DNA of 64,000 nt from Miltoncostaeales bacterium (GTDB lineage: Bacteria > Actinomycetota > Thermoleophilia > Miltoncostaeales > Miltoncostaeaceae). The notes beneath the pieces were generated by a model. That model was not told the DNA's origin, did no database searches, and was given only the letters and a program-made list of their open reading frames with translations. This document shows, one piece after another, positions 7,186-16,200 of the stretch. Numbering within the stretch: the first letter of the stretch is position 1; each line of letters opens with the position of its first letter. The stretch covers positions 1 to 64,000 of the forward strand of contig JAURGT010000002.1 of the NCBI GenBank assembly GCA_030833665.1, in the 5' to 3' direction. Position numbers and translations under genes: made by a program.

Positions 7186-9165
7186 GTGCAGGTAACCGGG
7201 CTGACCAAGTCGTTTGGCCCGCGCACGCTCTTCGCCAACGTCTCGTTCAGGATCGGTCCGGGTGACCGCCTGGCCGTCGCGGGGCGGAACGGCGCGGGCA
7301 AGACCACGCTGCTGAGGATCCTCGCGGGGCTCGAGGATGCCGACTCCGGGTCGGTATCCATCCCGCGCGGCGAACGCGTGGCGCTGCACGACCAGCGCCC
7401 GGACGCCCAGGCGGCCGGGACGGTGCGCGAATACGTGGAGCAGGGGCTGTCGCATGCCCGGGACGCCGAGGAGCGCATGGCGGCCCTCGAGGCCCGCATG
7501 GCCGACGGCGATCACGGTGCCGCGACCATGACCGAGTATGACCGCGCGCAGTCGGATCTCGAGGCGGCAGGCGGCTACCACTGGCGCGCGTGGGTGGAGC
7601 GCGTCACCCGGGGCCTGGGCCTGCGTGATGACCACCTCGATCGCCCGCTGGCGAGCCTGTCCGGTGGCGAGCTCACGCGTGCGTCGCTCGCGCGGGCGCT
7701 CGCGGGGCGTCCGCAGGTGCTGCTGCTCGATGAGCCCACCAACCACCTCGACCTCGACGCCATGGAGTGGCTCGAGGGCATCGTGAAGGACATCGGCGCC
7801 GCGGTGGTGATCGTGTCGCATGACCGGTGGTTCCTGGAATCGACCGCCACATCCGTGTTGGAGATCGCGAACGGTCGCGCCAAGCACTGGCCCATGGGGT
7901 ACTCCGCATTCCGGCGGGCGCGGGCTGAGGAGGACGCCCAGCAGGCCGTGATGGCCGAGCGCCGGCGCGAGGAGATGGAGCGCCTCGAGAGGTTCGTCAC
8001 GCGCTGGCGCGCGGGGACGAAGGCCAAGCAGGCCAAGTCGCGCGCCCGCAAGCTGGAGCGACTCGAGCCCATCGCGGCGCCCAGCCGCGACAAGTCGCTG
8101 TCGTTCGGGTTCCCCAAGACCGAGCGACCGGGGCGCGTGGTGCTCGAGGCCGATGGCCTTGGCGTGGAGGTGGCGGGGCGCTCGCTGGTGGACGGCGCCG
8201 GCTTCACGATCGAGCGCGGCCAGCGCGTGGCGGTGGTGGGTCCGAACGGCGCCGGCAAGACCACCACCGTCGAGACGCTCCTCGGGCGCCGCGACGCGGC
8301 CGCCGGGCGCGTGAGCATGGGGCACAAGGTGCTGCCCTCGTACTTCACCCAGCACGCCCGCGAATATGACGGCCGAAAGAGCCTCGCTGAGACCGTCAAG
8401 ACCGGGACGTCCCTCACCGAGACCGAGGCCCGCACCCTGCTCGGCAGGTTCCTCTTCAGCGGCGAGATGGCCGACCGGCTGGTGGAGGACCTCTCGGGCG
8501 GCGAGCGCCGCCGCCTCGGGCTCGTGGAGCTCGTCGCGGAGGGCGGCAACCTGCTCGTGCTCGACGAGCCCACGAACCACCTCGACGTCGAGAGCCGCGA
8601 GGCGCTCGAGGACGCCCTGCTCGCCTACGACGGCACGGTGATCCTCGTCTCGCACGATCGGGCGCTCATCGATGCGGTGGCCACGCACACGCTGTCGCTC
8701 GAGGAGGGGACCGCCCTCATGCGCGCGGGCGGATATGGCGACCTGCTGGCCGCGCGCCAGGATGGCGTCGGCAGGGATGATGCTTCCGGATCCAGATCGG
8801 GCACCGGGGGCGGCGGAGCGTCAGGTCGGGCGCGGAATGGCGTGGGCGCTCCACCAGCGGGGAAAGCCGCGCGGACGAAGGCTCCGAAGGGCGTGCGCGG
8901 GGACGAGAGCAGTGGCGGGGCCGCCGATGCGCCGCGTCGCTCGAACGGTCGGCTCGCGCGCGAGGTGAGCAAGATCGAGGCGCGCATCGCGGGCATCGAG
9001 GCTGAGATCGCCGTCGTTGAGGCCGAGGTTGCCGAGGCGGGCGCCGCGGGCGATGTGGACGCCGTGACGCGGCTCGGCGAGCGCCACCGTGAGCTGCAGG
9101 AGGATCTCTCGTACGCCATGGCCGAGTGGGAGGACCGCGCGGCAATGCTTGTGGAGGGCGGGTGA
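7186..9165 (+). CDS. ABC-F family ATPase (Uup/EttA type)
   Basis: A 659-residue protein with two ABC ATPase domains and no membrane segments. Walker A motifs are GRNGAGKTT (about residue 31) and GPNGAGKTT (about 354). Both ABC signatures (LSGGE) and Walker B motifs (LLLDEPTNHLDLD and LVLDEPTNHLDVE) are present. A charged linker separates the domains. A Gly/Ala-rich stretch then leads to a C-terminal coiled coil of about 70 residues, as in Uup. ABC-F proteins act on the ribosome to relieve stalling or give antibiotic protection. It is leaderless (TAACAT -10) and its stop overlaps the next gene's GTG start by 4 bp. Confidence 0.92.
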   Translation: MQVTGLTKSFGPRTLFANVSFRIGPGDRLAVAGRNGAGKTTLLRILAGLEDADSGSVSIPRGERVALHDQRPDAQAAGTVREYVEQGLSHARDAEERMAALEARMADGDHGAATMTEYDRAQSDLEAAGGYHWRAWVERVTRGLGLRDDHLDRPLASLSGGELTRASLARALAGRPQVLLLDEPTNHLDLDAMEWLEGIVKDIGAAVVIVSHDRWFLESTATSVLEIANGRAKHWPMGYSAFRRARAEEDAQQAVMAERRREEMERLERFVTRWRAGTKAKQAKSRARKLERLEPIAAPSRDKSLSFGFPKTERPGRVVLEADGLGVEVAGRSLVDGAGFTIERGQRVAVVGPNGAGKTTTVETLLGRRDAAAGRVSMGHKVLPSYFTQHAREYDGRKSLAETVKTGTSLTETEARTLLGRFLFSGEMADRLVEDLSGGERRRLGLVELVAEGGNLLVLDEPTNHLDVESREALEDALLAYDGTVILVSHDRALIDAVATHTLSLEEGTALMRAGGYGDLLAARQDGVGRDDASGSRSGTGGGGASGRARNGVGAPPAGKAARTKAPKGVRGDESSGGAADAPRRSNGRLAREVSKIEARIAGIEAEIAVVEAEVAEAGAAGDVDAVTRLGERHRELQEDLSYAMAEWEDRAAMLVEGG

Positions 9166-9815
9166 ACGAGCCGGGCTTCACCGACGATGTCTACGCCCGG
9201 CTGGTGGCGATCTGCACGCCGATCCAGGTGCTGGCGGGCGACGAGTTGGCAGACGCAGGGGTCCACGGGCCGATCGGCTTCGTATCGGCCGGGCGGCTGG
9301 CCGTGCTGGTGGATGCCGAGGCCGGTCGCACCCGCACGATCGCGCTGCTGCAGGAGGGCGACGCCATGGCGCTCACCGGCGGTGGCTGGCCCGGCGCCCC
9401 GGGCGCGCGGGTGCGCGCGGCCACTGACGCCGAGCTGCTGGTGCTCACGCAGTCGCTGGACGACGTGCTGTGCAGCGATTCCGCGCTCGCTGCGTGGATC
9501 ATCCGGGCGCTCGCCTTCGCCGTGGCCGACCGCGAGCTCTCGGCGGCGATCGCGCTCGAGCCACGCCTCGAGCGCCGGCTTGTCCTCAAGCTGCGGCAAC
9601 TCGCGGAGCGGTGGGGGAAGGTGACACCCGAGGGGGTGAGGCTCGACCTCAGGGTCACTCATCAGGAACTCGGCGACATGATTGGCGCCGCTCGGGAGTC
9701 GATCACCGTGGCGCTCGGGCGGCTGCAGGAACAGGGCGAGATCACGGTGCGACGTCGCACGGTGATCCTGCGGCAGTTGGAGGATCAGCCCGCGGCGGCC
9801 ACCGAGAGCGCGTAG
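9162..9815 (+). CDS. Crp/Fnr-family transcriptional regulator
   Basis: A 217-residue protein with an N-terminal cyclic-nucleotide-binding-like barrel and a C-terminal winged helix (THQELGDMIGAARESITVALGRLQEQGEI), the typical Crp/Fnr recognition helix. The nucleotide pocket motif is not well conserved and there is no Fnr-type cysteine cluster, so the ligand is unknown. The start GTG overlaps the ABC-F stop (GTGA), which indicates co-transcription. Its last 31 bp overlap the 3' end of egtD on the other strand. Confidence 0.85.
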   Translation: MNEPGFTDDVYARLVAICTPIQVLAGDELADAGVHGPIGFVSAGRLAVLVDAEAGRTRTIALLQEGDAMALTGGGWPGAPGARVRAATDAELLVLTQSLDDVLCSDSALAAWIIRALAFAVADRELSAAIALEPRLERRLVLKLRQLAERWGKVTPEGVRLDLRVTHQELGDMIGAARESITVALGRLQEQGEITVRRRTVILRQLEDQPAAATESA

Positions 9816-10813
9816 CGGCCGAGCGGGTCCTCGTGCCAGGCCGCCAGGGCGAGGCCGGCGTCCTCGTACATCGCGCGCGCCGAGGCGGGTGTGAATTTGC
9901 ACGAGATCTCGGTGCGGATCGTCGAGCCGGCCTCGATGGGCACCACGATGCCGAGCCCTGCGATGTTCCACTCGATGTCGCGCCGGGCGCGCAGGTGCAT
10001 CTCGATGCGGGATGCCCGGGTGTTCCACCGGGCGACATGCGCGAAGTGCTCCGGGTCGGCATCGCCCGCGTATGCGTGGTTGATGTGGCGGATGATGTTT
10101 CGGTTGAACTCGGCGGTCACGCCCTGCGCGTCGTCGTACGCGCGCACCAGAACCTGTGGGTCGTGCGCCAGGTCGGTGCCCATGAGAAGGCAGTCACCGG
10201 GTCGCAGGAGGCGGGCGAGCCGGCGCATCATGGTGCGACGCCTCGGCGGGTCGAGGTTGCCGATGGTGCCGCCGAGGAACGCCACCATCCGGTGGCCGTC
10301 GGCAGGCCGACGCGGTATGCGCGACAGGTGGCGCGAGAAGTCCCCTGCCACGCCGTGCACGCGCACGCCCGGGTAGGCGGCGGAGATGTCCGCGGCGCTC
10401 GCCACGATGGCCCCGGGGCTGATGTCGAAGGGAATGAACCGGCGCAGCGTTCCGGCGCCCTCCATGGCGTCGAGGATTGCCCGGGTCTTGCGCGCGGCGC
10501 CCGAGCCGATCTCCACGAGCTCCGTGGTGCCATGCGCGCGCACGAGGGTGCCAATGTGCTCATCGAGCAGTGCCTGCTCGGTCCGCGTTTGGTAGTACTC
10601 GTCGAGCCCGGTGATGCGTACGAAGAGTTCGCAGCCGGCATCGTCGTAGAACCAGCGTGCCGGTATCCAGGGGCGGGCTGCGGTGAGCGCGCGGCGCAAC
10701 TCATCGGCCGATGCGTCGTCGTCGCCGCCCGCGACGTGGCAGTCGAGGCGCCACGGATGCACCTGCGCGGTGCGCGCTGCGCTGCGACCGGGAGGGTCCG
10801 CGTGGGTGGTCAC
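9785..10813 (-). CDS. egtD: L-histidine N-alpha-methyltransferase (ergothioneine synthesis)
   Basis: A 342-residue EgtD. It has the family hallmarks FYDDAGCELFVRITGLDEYY and YQTRTEQALL, SAM-binding ELVEIGSGAARKTR, and the C-terminal histidine-binding region around ISCKFT. It makes hercynine from histidine with three SAM. The ORF track begins much too early; the GTG at 10813 overlaps the egtB stop (GTGA) and gives a family-sized protein. egtB is directly upstream on the same strand. Confidence 0.92.
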   Translation of the reverse strand: MTTHADPPGRSAARTAQVHPWRLDCHVAGGDDDASADELRRALTAARPWIPARWFYDDAGCELFVRITGLDEYYQTRTEQALLDEHIGTLVRAHGTTELVEIGSGAARKTRAILDAMEGAGTLRRFIPFDISPGAIVASAADISAAYPGVRVHGVAGDFSRHLSRIPRRPADGHRMVAFLGGTIGNLDPPRRRTMMRRLARLLRPGDCLLMGTDLAHDPQVLVRAYDDAQGVTAEFNRNIIRHINHAYAGDADPEHFAHVARWNTRASRIEMHLRARRDIEWNIAGLGIVVPIEAGSTIRTEISCKFTPASARAMYEDAGLALAAWHEDPLGRYALSVAAAG

Positions 10814-12111
10814 ACGGAATCCCAGGCCACGCGGACCCCGGCGAAGATCTGGCGGCGCTGCGGGAGGTCCCAATTGCGGAACGTCGTGCGCGCCGCCACA
10901 GACTGCGTGGCCCACGATCCGCCACGCAGCACGCGGTAGCCATCGCGGAAGAACGGCTCGGCGTACTCGCGATAGGGGAAGGCGCGGAACCCCGGGTAGG
11001 CGTCGAACTCCGTGGAGGTCCACTCCCAGACATCGCCGAGCATCTGAGCGCAGCCGCTCGGCGCAACGCCGCCGGGGTATGCGCCGGCGCGGGATGGTCG
11101 GAAGGCCACCTGGCCGAGGTTCGCCCGCCCGTCGTGCGCGTCGTCACCCCAGGGCGCCCAGGCATCATCGGGCGATGCGGGATAGTGGCGGGCCGCGAGC
11201 TCCCACTCGGCCTCGGTGGGCAGCCGTCCGCCGGCCCAGCGGGCGTGGGCCTCGGCCTCGTGGAACGAGACGTGGCACAGGATCTCCGCCGGGTCCACCT
11301 CCTCCGTGCAGCCGAACCACGTGCGGACCCAGCCGCCGCCGCCATCGGGCTGCCAGTGCAGGGGGGCTTCCACATTCTCGCTCTCGCGCCACGCCCAGCC
11401 CTCGTCACTCCACAGCCGCGGGTCGTGATAGCCGCCGTCGCGGATGAACTCCAGGTGACGGCCGATGGTGACGGGGTTGCGGTCGAGGCGGAACGGAGCG
11501 ACGGTCGTGGCGTAGGCGGGTCTCTCGCAGTCGAGGGCGCCACGACCGTCGGGCGCACCCATCACGAGGGTGCCGCCGTCGATGTGCACCGGGTCGGCGC
11601 ACCCCGGCCCAACCTCGCCGGGCGGGAGGGCGCCGACGCATGGCGAGTAGGCCCCGGGCGGCATCAATTGCAGGGTCTGCAGCAGGGTCTCGTCGTGCTG
11701 CGCCTCGTGCTGGGCCACCATGTCCCACACGAAGCCGCCTGCCGTGAGCTCCGGTCCCTCGGGCGACGTGTCGGATGCCCGCAGCACGGCCAGCGCTCGC
11801 TCGCGCACGGCGTCCATGTAGGCGCGCGACTCGGCGCCGTCGAGGATGCGGATCTCTCCGCGCACGGCCCGGGGCGTCTCGAAGGCGTCGTAGGTCGCCT
11901 GCAGGTCGGGGTGCATCGGCTGCAGCTTGGAGAGGCGTGTCACCAGCCAGAGCTCCTCGTACGCCGCGATGTGCGCGAGGTCCCACGCGGGCGGACTCAT
12001 GATGGGATCGGGGGTCCGGCCCACCCACTCCTCATCGAGGGGGGCGAGCAGGTCGAGGGTCCGGTCGCGCACCTCCTCGAGGCGCGCGGTCAGGAGGTCC
12101 GCGGTGCTCAT
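10810..12111 (-). CDS. egtB: Ergothioneine sulfoxide synthase
   Basis: A 433-residue EgtB. The N-terminal DinB-like helical bundle has WDLAHIAAYEELW and HEAQHDETLLQTLQL, which supply the three iron-binding histidines. The C-terminal formylglycine-generating/sulfatase-modifying domain ends in GDVWEWTSTEF and VLRGGSWAT. It joins a thiol donor to hercynine with O2. Whether the donor is gamma-Glu-Cys or Cys cannot be decided; no egtA or egtC is in the window. A GGAGG lies only 1 nt before the ATG, so initiation may be weak or use another signal. egtD is translationally coupled downstream. Confidence 0.92.
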   Translation of the reverse strand: MSTADLLTARLEEVRDRTLDLLAPLDEEWVGRTPDPIMSPPAWDLAHIAAYEELWLVTRLSKLQPMHPDLQATYDAFETPRAVRGEIRILDGAESRAYMDAVRERALAVLRASDTSPEGPELTAGGFVWDMVAQHEAQHDETLLQTLQLMPPGAYSPCVGALPPGEVGPGCADPVHIDGGTLVMGAPDGRGALDCERPAYATTVAPFRLDRNPVTIGRHLEFIRDGGYHDPRLWSDEGWAWRESENVEAPLHWQPDGGGGWVRTWFGCTEEVDPAEILCHVSFHEAEAHARWAGGRLPTEAEWELAARHYPASPDDAWAPWGDDAHDGRANLGQVAFRPSRAGAYPGGVAPSGCAQMLGDVWEWTSTEFDAYPGFRAFPYREYAEPFFRDGYRVLRGGSWATQSVAARTTFRNWDLPQRRQIFAGVRVAWDSV

Positions 12112-12185
12112 GCCTCCACCTTGCCCGACAGGCCCGCCGGCGCCTGCATGGTGTGGCCGTGGCTCAGGTCACTTTGTGAGGCCGC

Positions 12186-13169
12186 TTACCCTCGGTGGGG
12201 TGTGCCCACGGCGCGGGCGCGCTTCATCACCTTGGCCCGCACGGAGTGCGGGACATCTGCCGAGATGCGCCCGAGGCCCACGCCATGGTGCTTCAGGCCG
12301 TAGCGCACGTCGCCGGCCGTGAAGCGCCCGGCGGCCCGGTCGCGGATGGTGTCCTCCACCGCGGCATCGAGTCGCTTGACGGCGCTCGTGAGCACGTACG
12401 GCCCGAGAGATGACTGGTCGAGGTCGACGCCGATGGCCTTGCGCCCCGCCGCCCCGCTGGCGCGCATGGCCTCGTCCCCGCAGGCCCCGGCAACCGAGAA
12501 CACCGCGTACGCGCCCTGCCTGACCATGCGCTTCGCTATGCGGCTGCATCCGGCGCCCGTGAGGAACGACCCTGAGTAGCGGACGATCACCTCGGCGCCG
12601 GGATCGGCCGCGCGCGCGCCGGCGCGGAACCCCGCGATGTAGCGCTGCACGGGCGGGATCCGCATTCCGCCTACCGCGCCCAGCACCACGGGCTTGCCTG
12701 CGCTCCGGGCCGTGAGCGCCGCGAGGTAGCCGGCCAGGTCGCCGGCCTGGTCCTCGCGGAAGAGGATGCCGCGCACGTTTGCCAGGCCGGCGCCGCCGGC
12801 CCCGGAGGCCGAGCCGTCGACGATCGCGAAGTCGGTGCCCGGGTGGCGCTTCGCTGCCGCCACCACGTGGTCGGCCCACTGATACCCCACGGCGACGACG
12901 AGCATGCTGCCCTCGGCGACGGCCTGGTCGAGCAGGGCGGGGTCTGGGCCCTCGGTGGAAGGGCGCGCCACGCGATAGGTGGCGCTGCCCGCCCGCCGGG
13001 CCGCCTTCGCGCCCTTGATCGCCAGGGCCTCGAACGCGGCATCGGAGGGGCCGTCGAAGGCCAGCGTGACGGGGATCGGCGTGGGGATGCTCGCCACGGC
13101 CGGGACCGCCACCGCGGCGGCGATGGTCGCCGCGCCTGCGACGATGACGTGGAGGGTATGCCTGCTCAG
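12186..13169 (-). CDS. BMP/PnrA-family substrate-binding protein, probably secreted
   Basis: The body is a type I periplasmic-binding fold of the BMP family: VTLAFDGPSDAAFEALAIKGAK, then a pocket around DFAIVDGSASG, and IPPVQRYIAGFRAGA. Such proteins bind nucleosides. The ORF-track start (GTG 13112) gives no export signal. Reading upstream in frame, a CTG at 13169 would add LSRHTLHVIVAGAATIAAA, completing a normal signal peptide. No ATG/GTG/TTG exists in that frame there. The CTG overlaps the TGA of an 18-codon ORF. No lipobox and no transporter genes are adjacent. Confidence 0.7.
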   Translation of the reverse strand: MSRHTLHVIVAGAATIAAAVAVPAVASIPTPIPVTLAFDGPSDAAFEALAIKGAKAARRAGSATYRVARPSTEGPDPALLDQAVAEGSMLVVAVGYQWADHVVAAAKRHPGTDFAIVDGSASGAGGAGLANVRGILFREDQAGDLAGYLAALTARSAGKPVVLGAVGGMRIPPVQRYIAGFRAGARAADPGAEVIVRYSGSFLTGAGCSRIAKRMVRQGAYAVFSVAGACGDEAMRASGAAGRKAIGVDLDQSSLGPYVLTSAVKRLDAAVEDTIRDRAAGRFTAGDVRYGLKHHGVGLGRISADVPHSVRAKVMKRARAVGTPHRG

Positions 13170-13243
13170 TGGGCCTTCCCCCCCACGGGCACCGCCCCCT
13201 GGGGGAACACGCCCGTGATCATGCGTTGCGGCTGCGGGGCGAA

Positions 13244-13259
13244 CAGGGGCACGCCCCTG
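13244..13259 (-). terminator. Hairpin downstream of gltB
   Basis: CAGGGGC and GCCCCTG form a 7-bp perfect stem beginning about 22 nt after the gltB stop on the minus strand. The loop is only 2 nt if fully paired. There is no T-tract. Confidence 0.35.
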
Positions 13260-13281
13260 AACCTACTCCGCGGCTGCGCCG

Positions 13282-16200
13282 CTATTCGGTTGAGAGGTTC
13301 GGGTCGGCCTGCTGGGTGACCGGGTGGATCGCGATGAAGTGATCCTCCGGCGACTCCGCGAGCGCGGAGAGGCGCGTTGCCTCGTCGTCCTGCCCCGACG
13401 CCGCCAGCGCGGCGCAGTACACGGTGAGGAGTTCGGTCACGTTCTGGGCATCCTCCGACTCCGGCTCGATCGGCACGAGGCTCACCTTGGCGGCCTTCGA
13501 AAGGCGACGGCGCACGGCGGCCTCGTCGAGGTTCCAGTCGGCCTCCTGGCGCACGTAGACCACGCCTCCGGTCATGCCGGAACACAGCCACGGGCCGGGA
13601 TCACCCAGCACCACCGCCCGCCCGCCGGTCATGTACTCGAACGCGAAGCCCTTGCAGTTGGCCCGCGCCCCGAGCGCTCCGATGCGGTCGTCGATCGGCC
13701 CCTCGGGCTGGCCGCCCAGCACCATGTCGGCGCCGGAGAGGCGGATGCCCGCGCGCGCGTCGGCGTCGCCCTGGATGAGGAAGAGGCCGCGCTGGGCGCC
13801 GTAGGCGAACGACTTGCCGACGTGCCCGCCGACCCAGTCGCCGGAGTCGGTGAGCGCCTTGAGCACCTGCACCTCGCCCCCGAGGGAGCACTTGCCCACG
13901 CCGTCCTGCGCGCCGCCGGAAACCCGGATGCGCACGCCCTCGACGTTGAAGGCCGCGAGCCCGGATCCGGTCGCCGCGCCGTGGGTGAACTGCAGGTCCA
14001 CCAGCATTCCTGCACGGCCCTCCGGCGCGTTCTGCGCCACCTGGGCGCTGAGCTCCTGTGGGGTGTGCAGGCCCGTGCGCGCACGGGCGATGACGCCCGC
14101 GAGGTCGGTGCCGAGGTTGCGGTCGCGCGCTGTGAGCTCATACTCCTCGACGGCCAGCACCGTGGCGGCCTCGAGGGCCTCCTGCGCCGCGTCGGGGGTG
14201 CGATGAGGCGGCGGAGGGGCGAACGGCCGGAAGTAGCGCTCTCCATTTTCCGGGGCGCCGATGACGCGCTCGCGGGTGGGGGTGAGCAGGCCGTCGAGGT
14301 CCATCTCGGAGTGGTGGGTGATCTGCGCGAGGCGGTCGGCCTGGCCCACGAGGTCCTGGACGTTGTCCACGCCCATCTCCCCGGCGATGCGGCGCAGGGC
14401 GTCGCCCATCTCGGTGAAATAGCGCATCAGGCCCTCCACCGCGGGCTCGTACTCGCGCGGGACGAAGCGCTTGAGTCCGCGGTGCTCGGCCTCCTCCTCG
14501 TCGAGCTGCGTCGCGATGCCCACGTGGCAGGTGTCCAGCTGGCAGCCACGGCAGATGGTGCAGCCGATGGCCACCATGGCTGCGGTGCCGTACCCGAGCC
14601 GGTTCGCACCGAGGCAGATGAGCTTGATGGCGTCGGCCGCGGTGCGCAGGCCGCCGTCCGCCCAGATCTCCACGCGGTCGCGGATTCCCGCCTCCACCAG
14701 CGCGTGGTGGGCCAGAACGGTGCCGACCTCGCAGGGCAGGCCTGCGCGACGCAGGGCGTGCAGGCGCGCGGCTCCGGTCCCGCCGTCGAACCCGGAGAGG
14801 GTGAGCACGTCGGCCCCGGCCTTGGCGATGCCGACCGCGATCGTGCCCACGCCAGGCACGACGGGCACCTTGACGATGACCTTGGCGTACGGGTTGGCCG
14901 TCTTCAGCTCGTCGATGAGCTGTGCCAGGTCCTCGATGGAGTAGAGGTCGTGGTTGTTGGACGGGCTGATGAGGTCCGACCCGACGGTGGCGTTGCGCGC
15001 CGCCGCGATGGCCTCGGTCACCTTCGAGCCCGGCAGGTGGCCGCCCTCACCGGGCTTCGCCCCCTGGCCGATCTTGATCTCGATCCACTCGCAGGCGTTC
15101 ATCAGCAGTGACGACACGCCGAAGCGGCCCGAGGCGATCTGCACCCCGCGGTTCTTCGGGTACTTGCCGTACATGTCGCGGATCTCGCCGCCCTCGCCGT
15201 TCATGCACAGCATGTTCGCCCGGTACGCGGCCTCCGCGTACGCGCGGAACGGCGTCTCGCCCTGGCTGCCGAACGACATCGAGGAGATCACGAAGGGCAG
15301 TTCCTGGTCGCCCACGGCGCTGGACACGCGGTCCTCGGGCAGGCGGTCGCCCTCGGGGGCGAGCTGGATTCCGATGGCGTGGCGCAGGGCCACGGGCTGC
15401 TCGTCCTCGAGCGCCTGGCACGTCTCGGCGAACTCGTCGTATCCGCGCTCGGAGTTGGCGACCCGCGCGAGGGCCTTCCACACCTTCGGGTACATGCGCG
15501 GCAGCTTCACCTTGCCCGCGCTCTCCTCGCCGGCGCGGATCTCACGTCCCTGCTCGGCGAGCGTGTCGAGGCGGGCGAAGTCGAGGCCGCGGCCCTCTGA
15601 GGCGCAGAAGCCGGGAATGCCCAGCACGTCGAGCACCTCGGGCGCGATGCCGATGGCCGACACGAGACGGCCATAGCCGCGGATCTCGTGAATGCCGAGG
15701 GTGGAGAGCACCTTCTCCATGCCCTTCTGCAGGCCGTCCAGCAGGCGGCCGGCGGCGGCCTCGGGCTCGGGCGAGCCGTCGATGGCCTGCTCCACCATGG
15801 CGTAGGGGCAGATGGCGTCGGCGCCGAAGCCCACGGCCACCATGACGTCGTGCACGTTCCTGATGCCGGCGGCCTTGAGCACCACGCTCACGCGACGGCG
15901 CAGGGCCACGCCCTCGTCGTCGTGCGCCTCTCGCAGGGCCTTGTCGACGGCGGCAACGGCGAGGTGGGGGTCGATCACCCGCTGCTGCGCCGTTGCCAGG
16001 CGGTCCTCGAGCACCAGGATCTCGGCCCCGGCGGTCACGGCCTCGGCGGCCATGGTGCACAGGCGATCCACGTGCTCACGGGTGGTGCCGTTCGCGGGGA
16101 AGTAGAGCGGCAGGCGCGCGTAGCGGTCGCCCCACGCGGCGATGACGTCCTCCATCACTGCCACGCCCTGGCCGGCGGCCACGCGGCGGAGCTCGGGCAG

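Noticed and set aside
7177-8688. 503-residue minus-strand ORF antisense to the ABC-F gene
   Set aside because: The plus strand encodes a canonical ABC-F protein; the reverse frame is a shadow.
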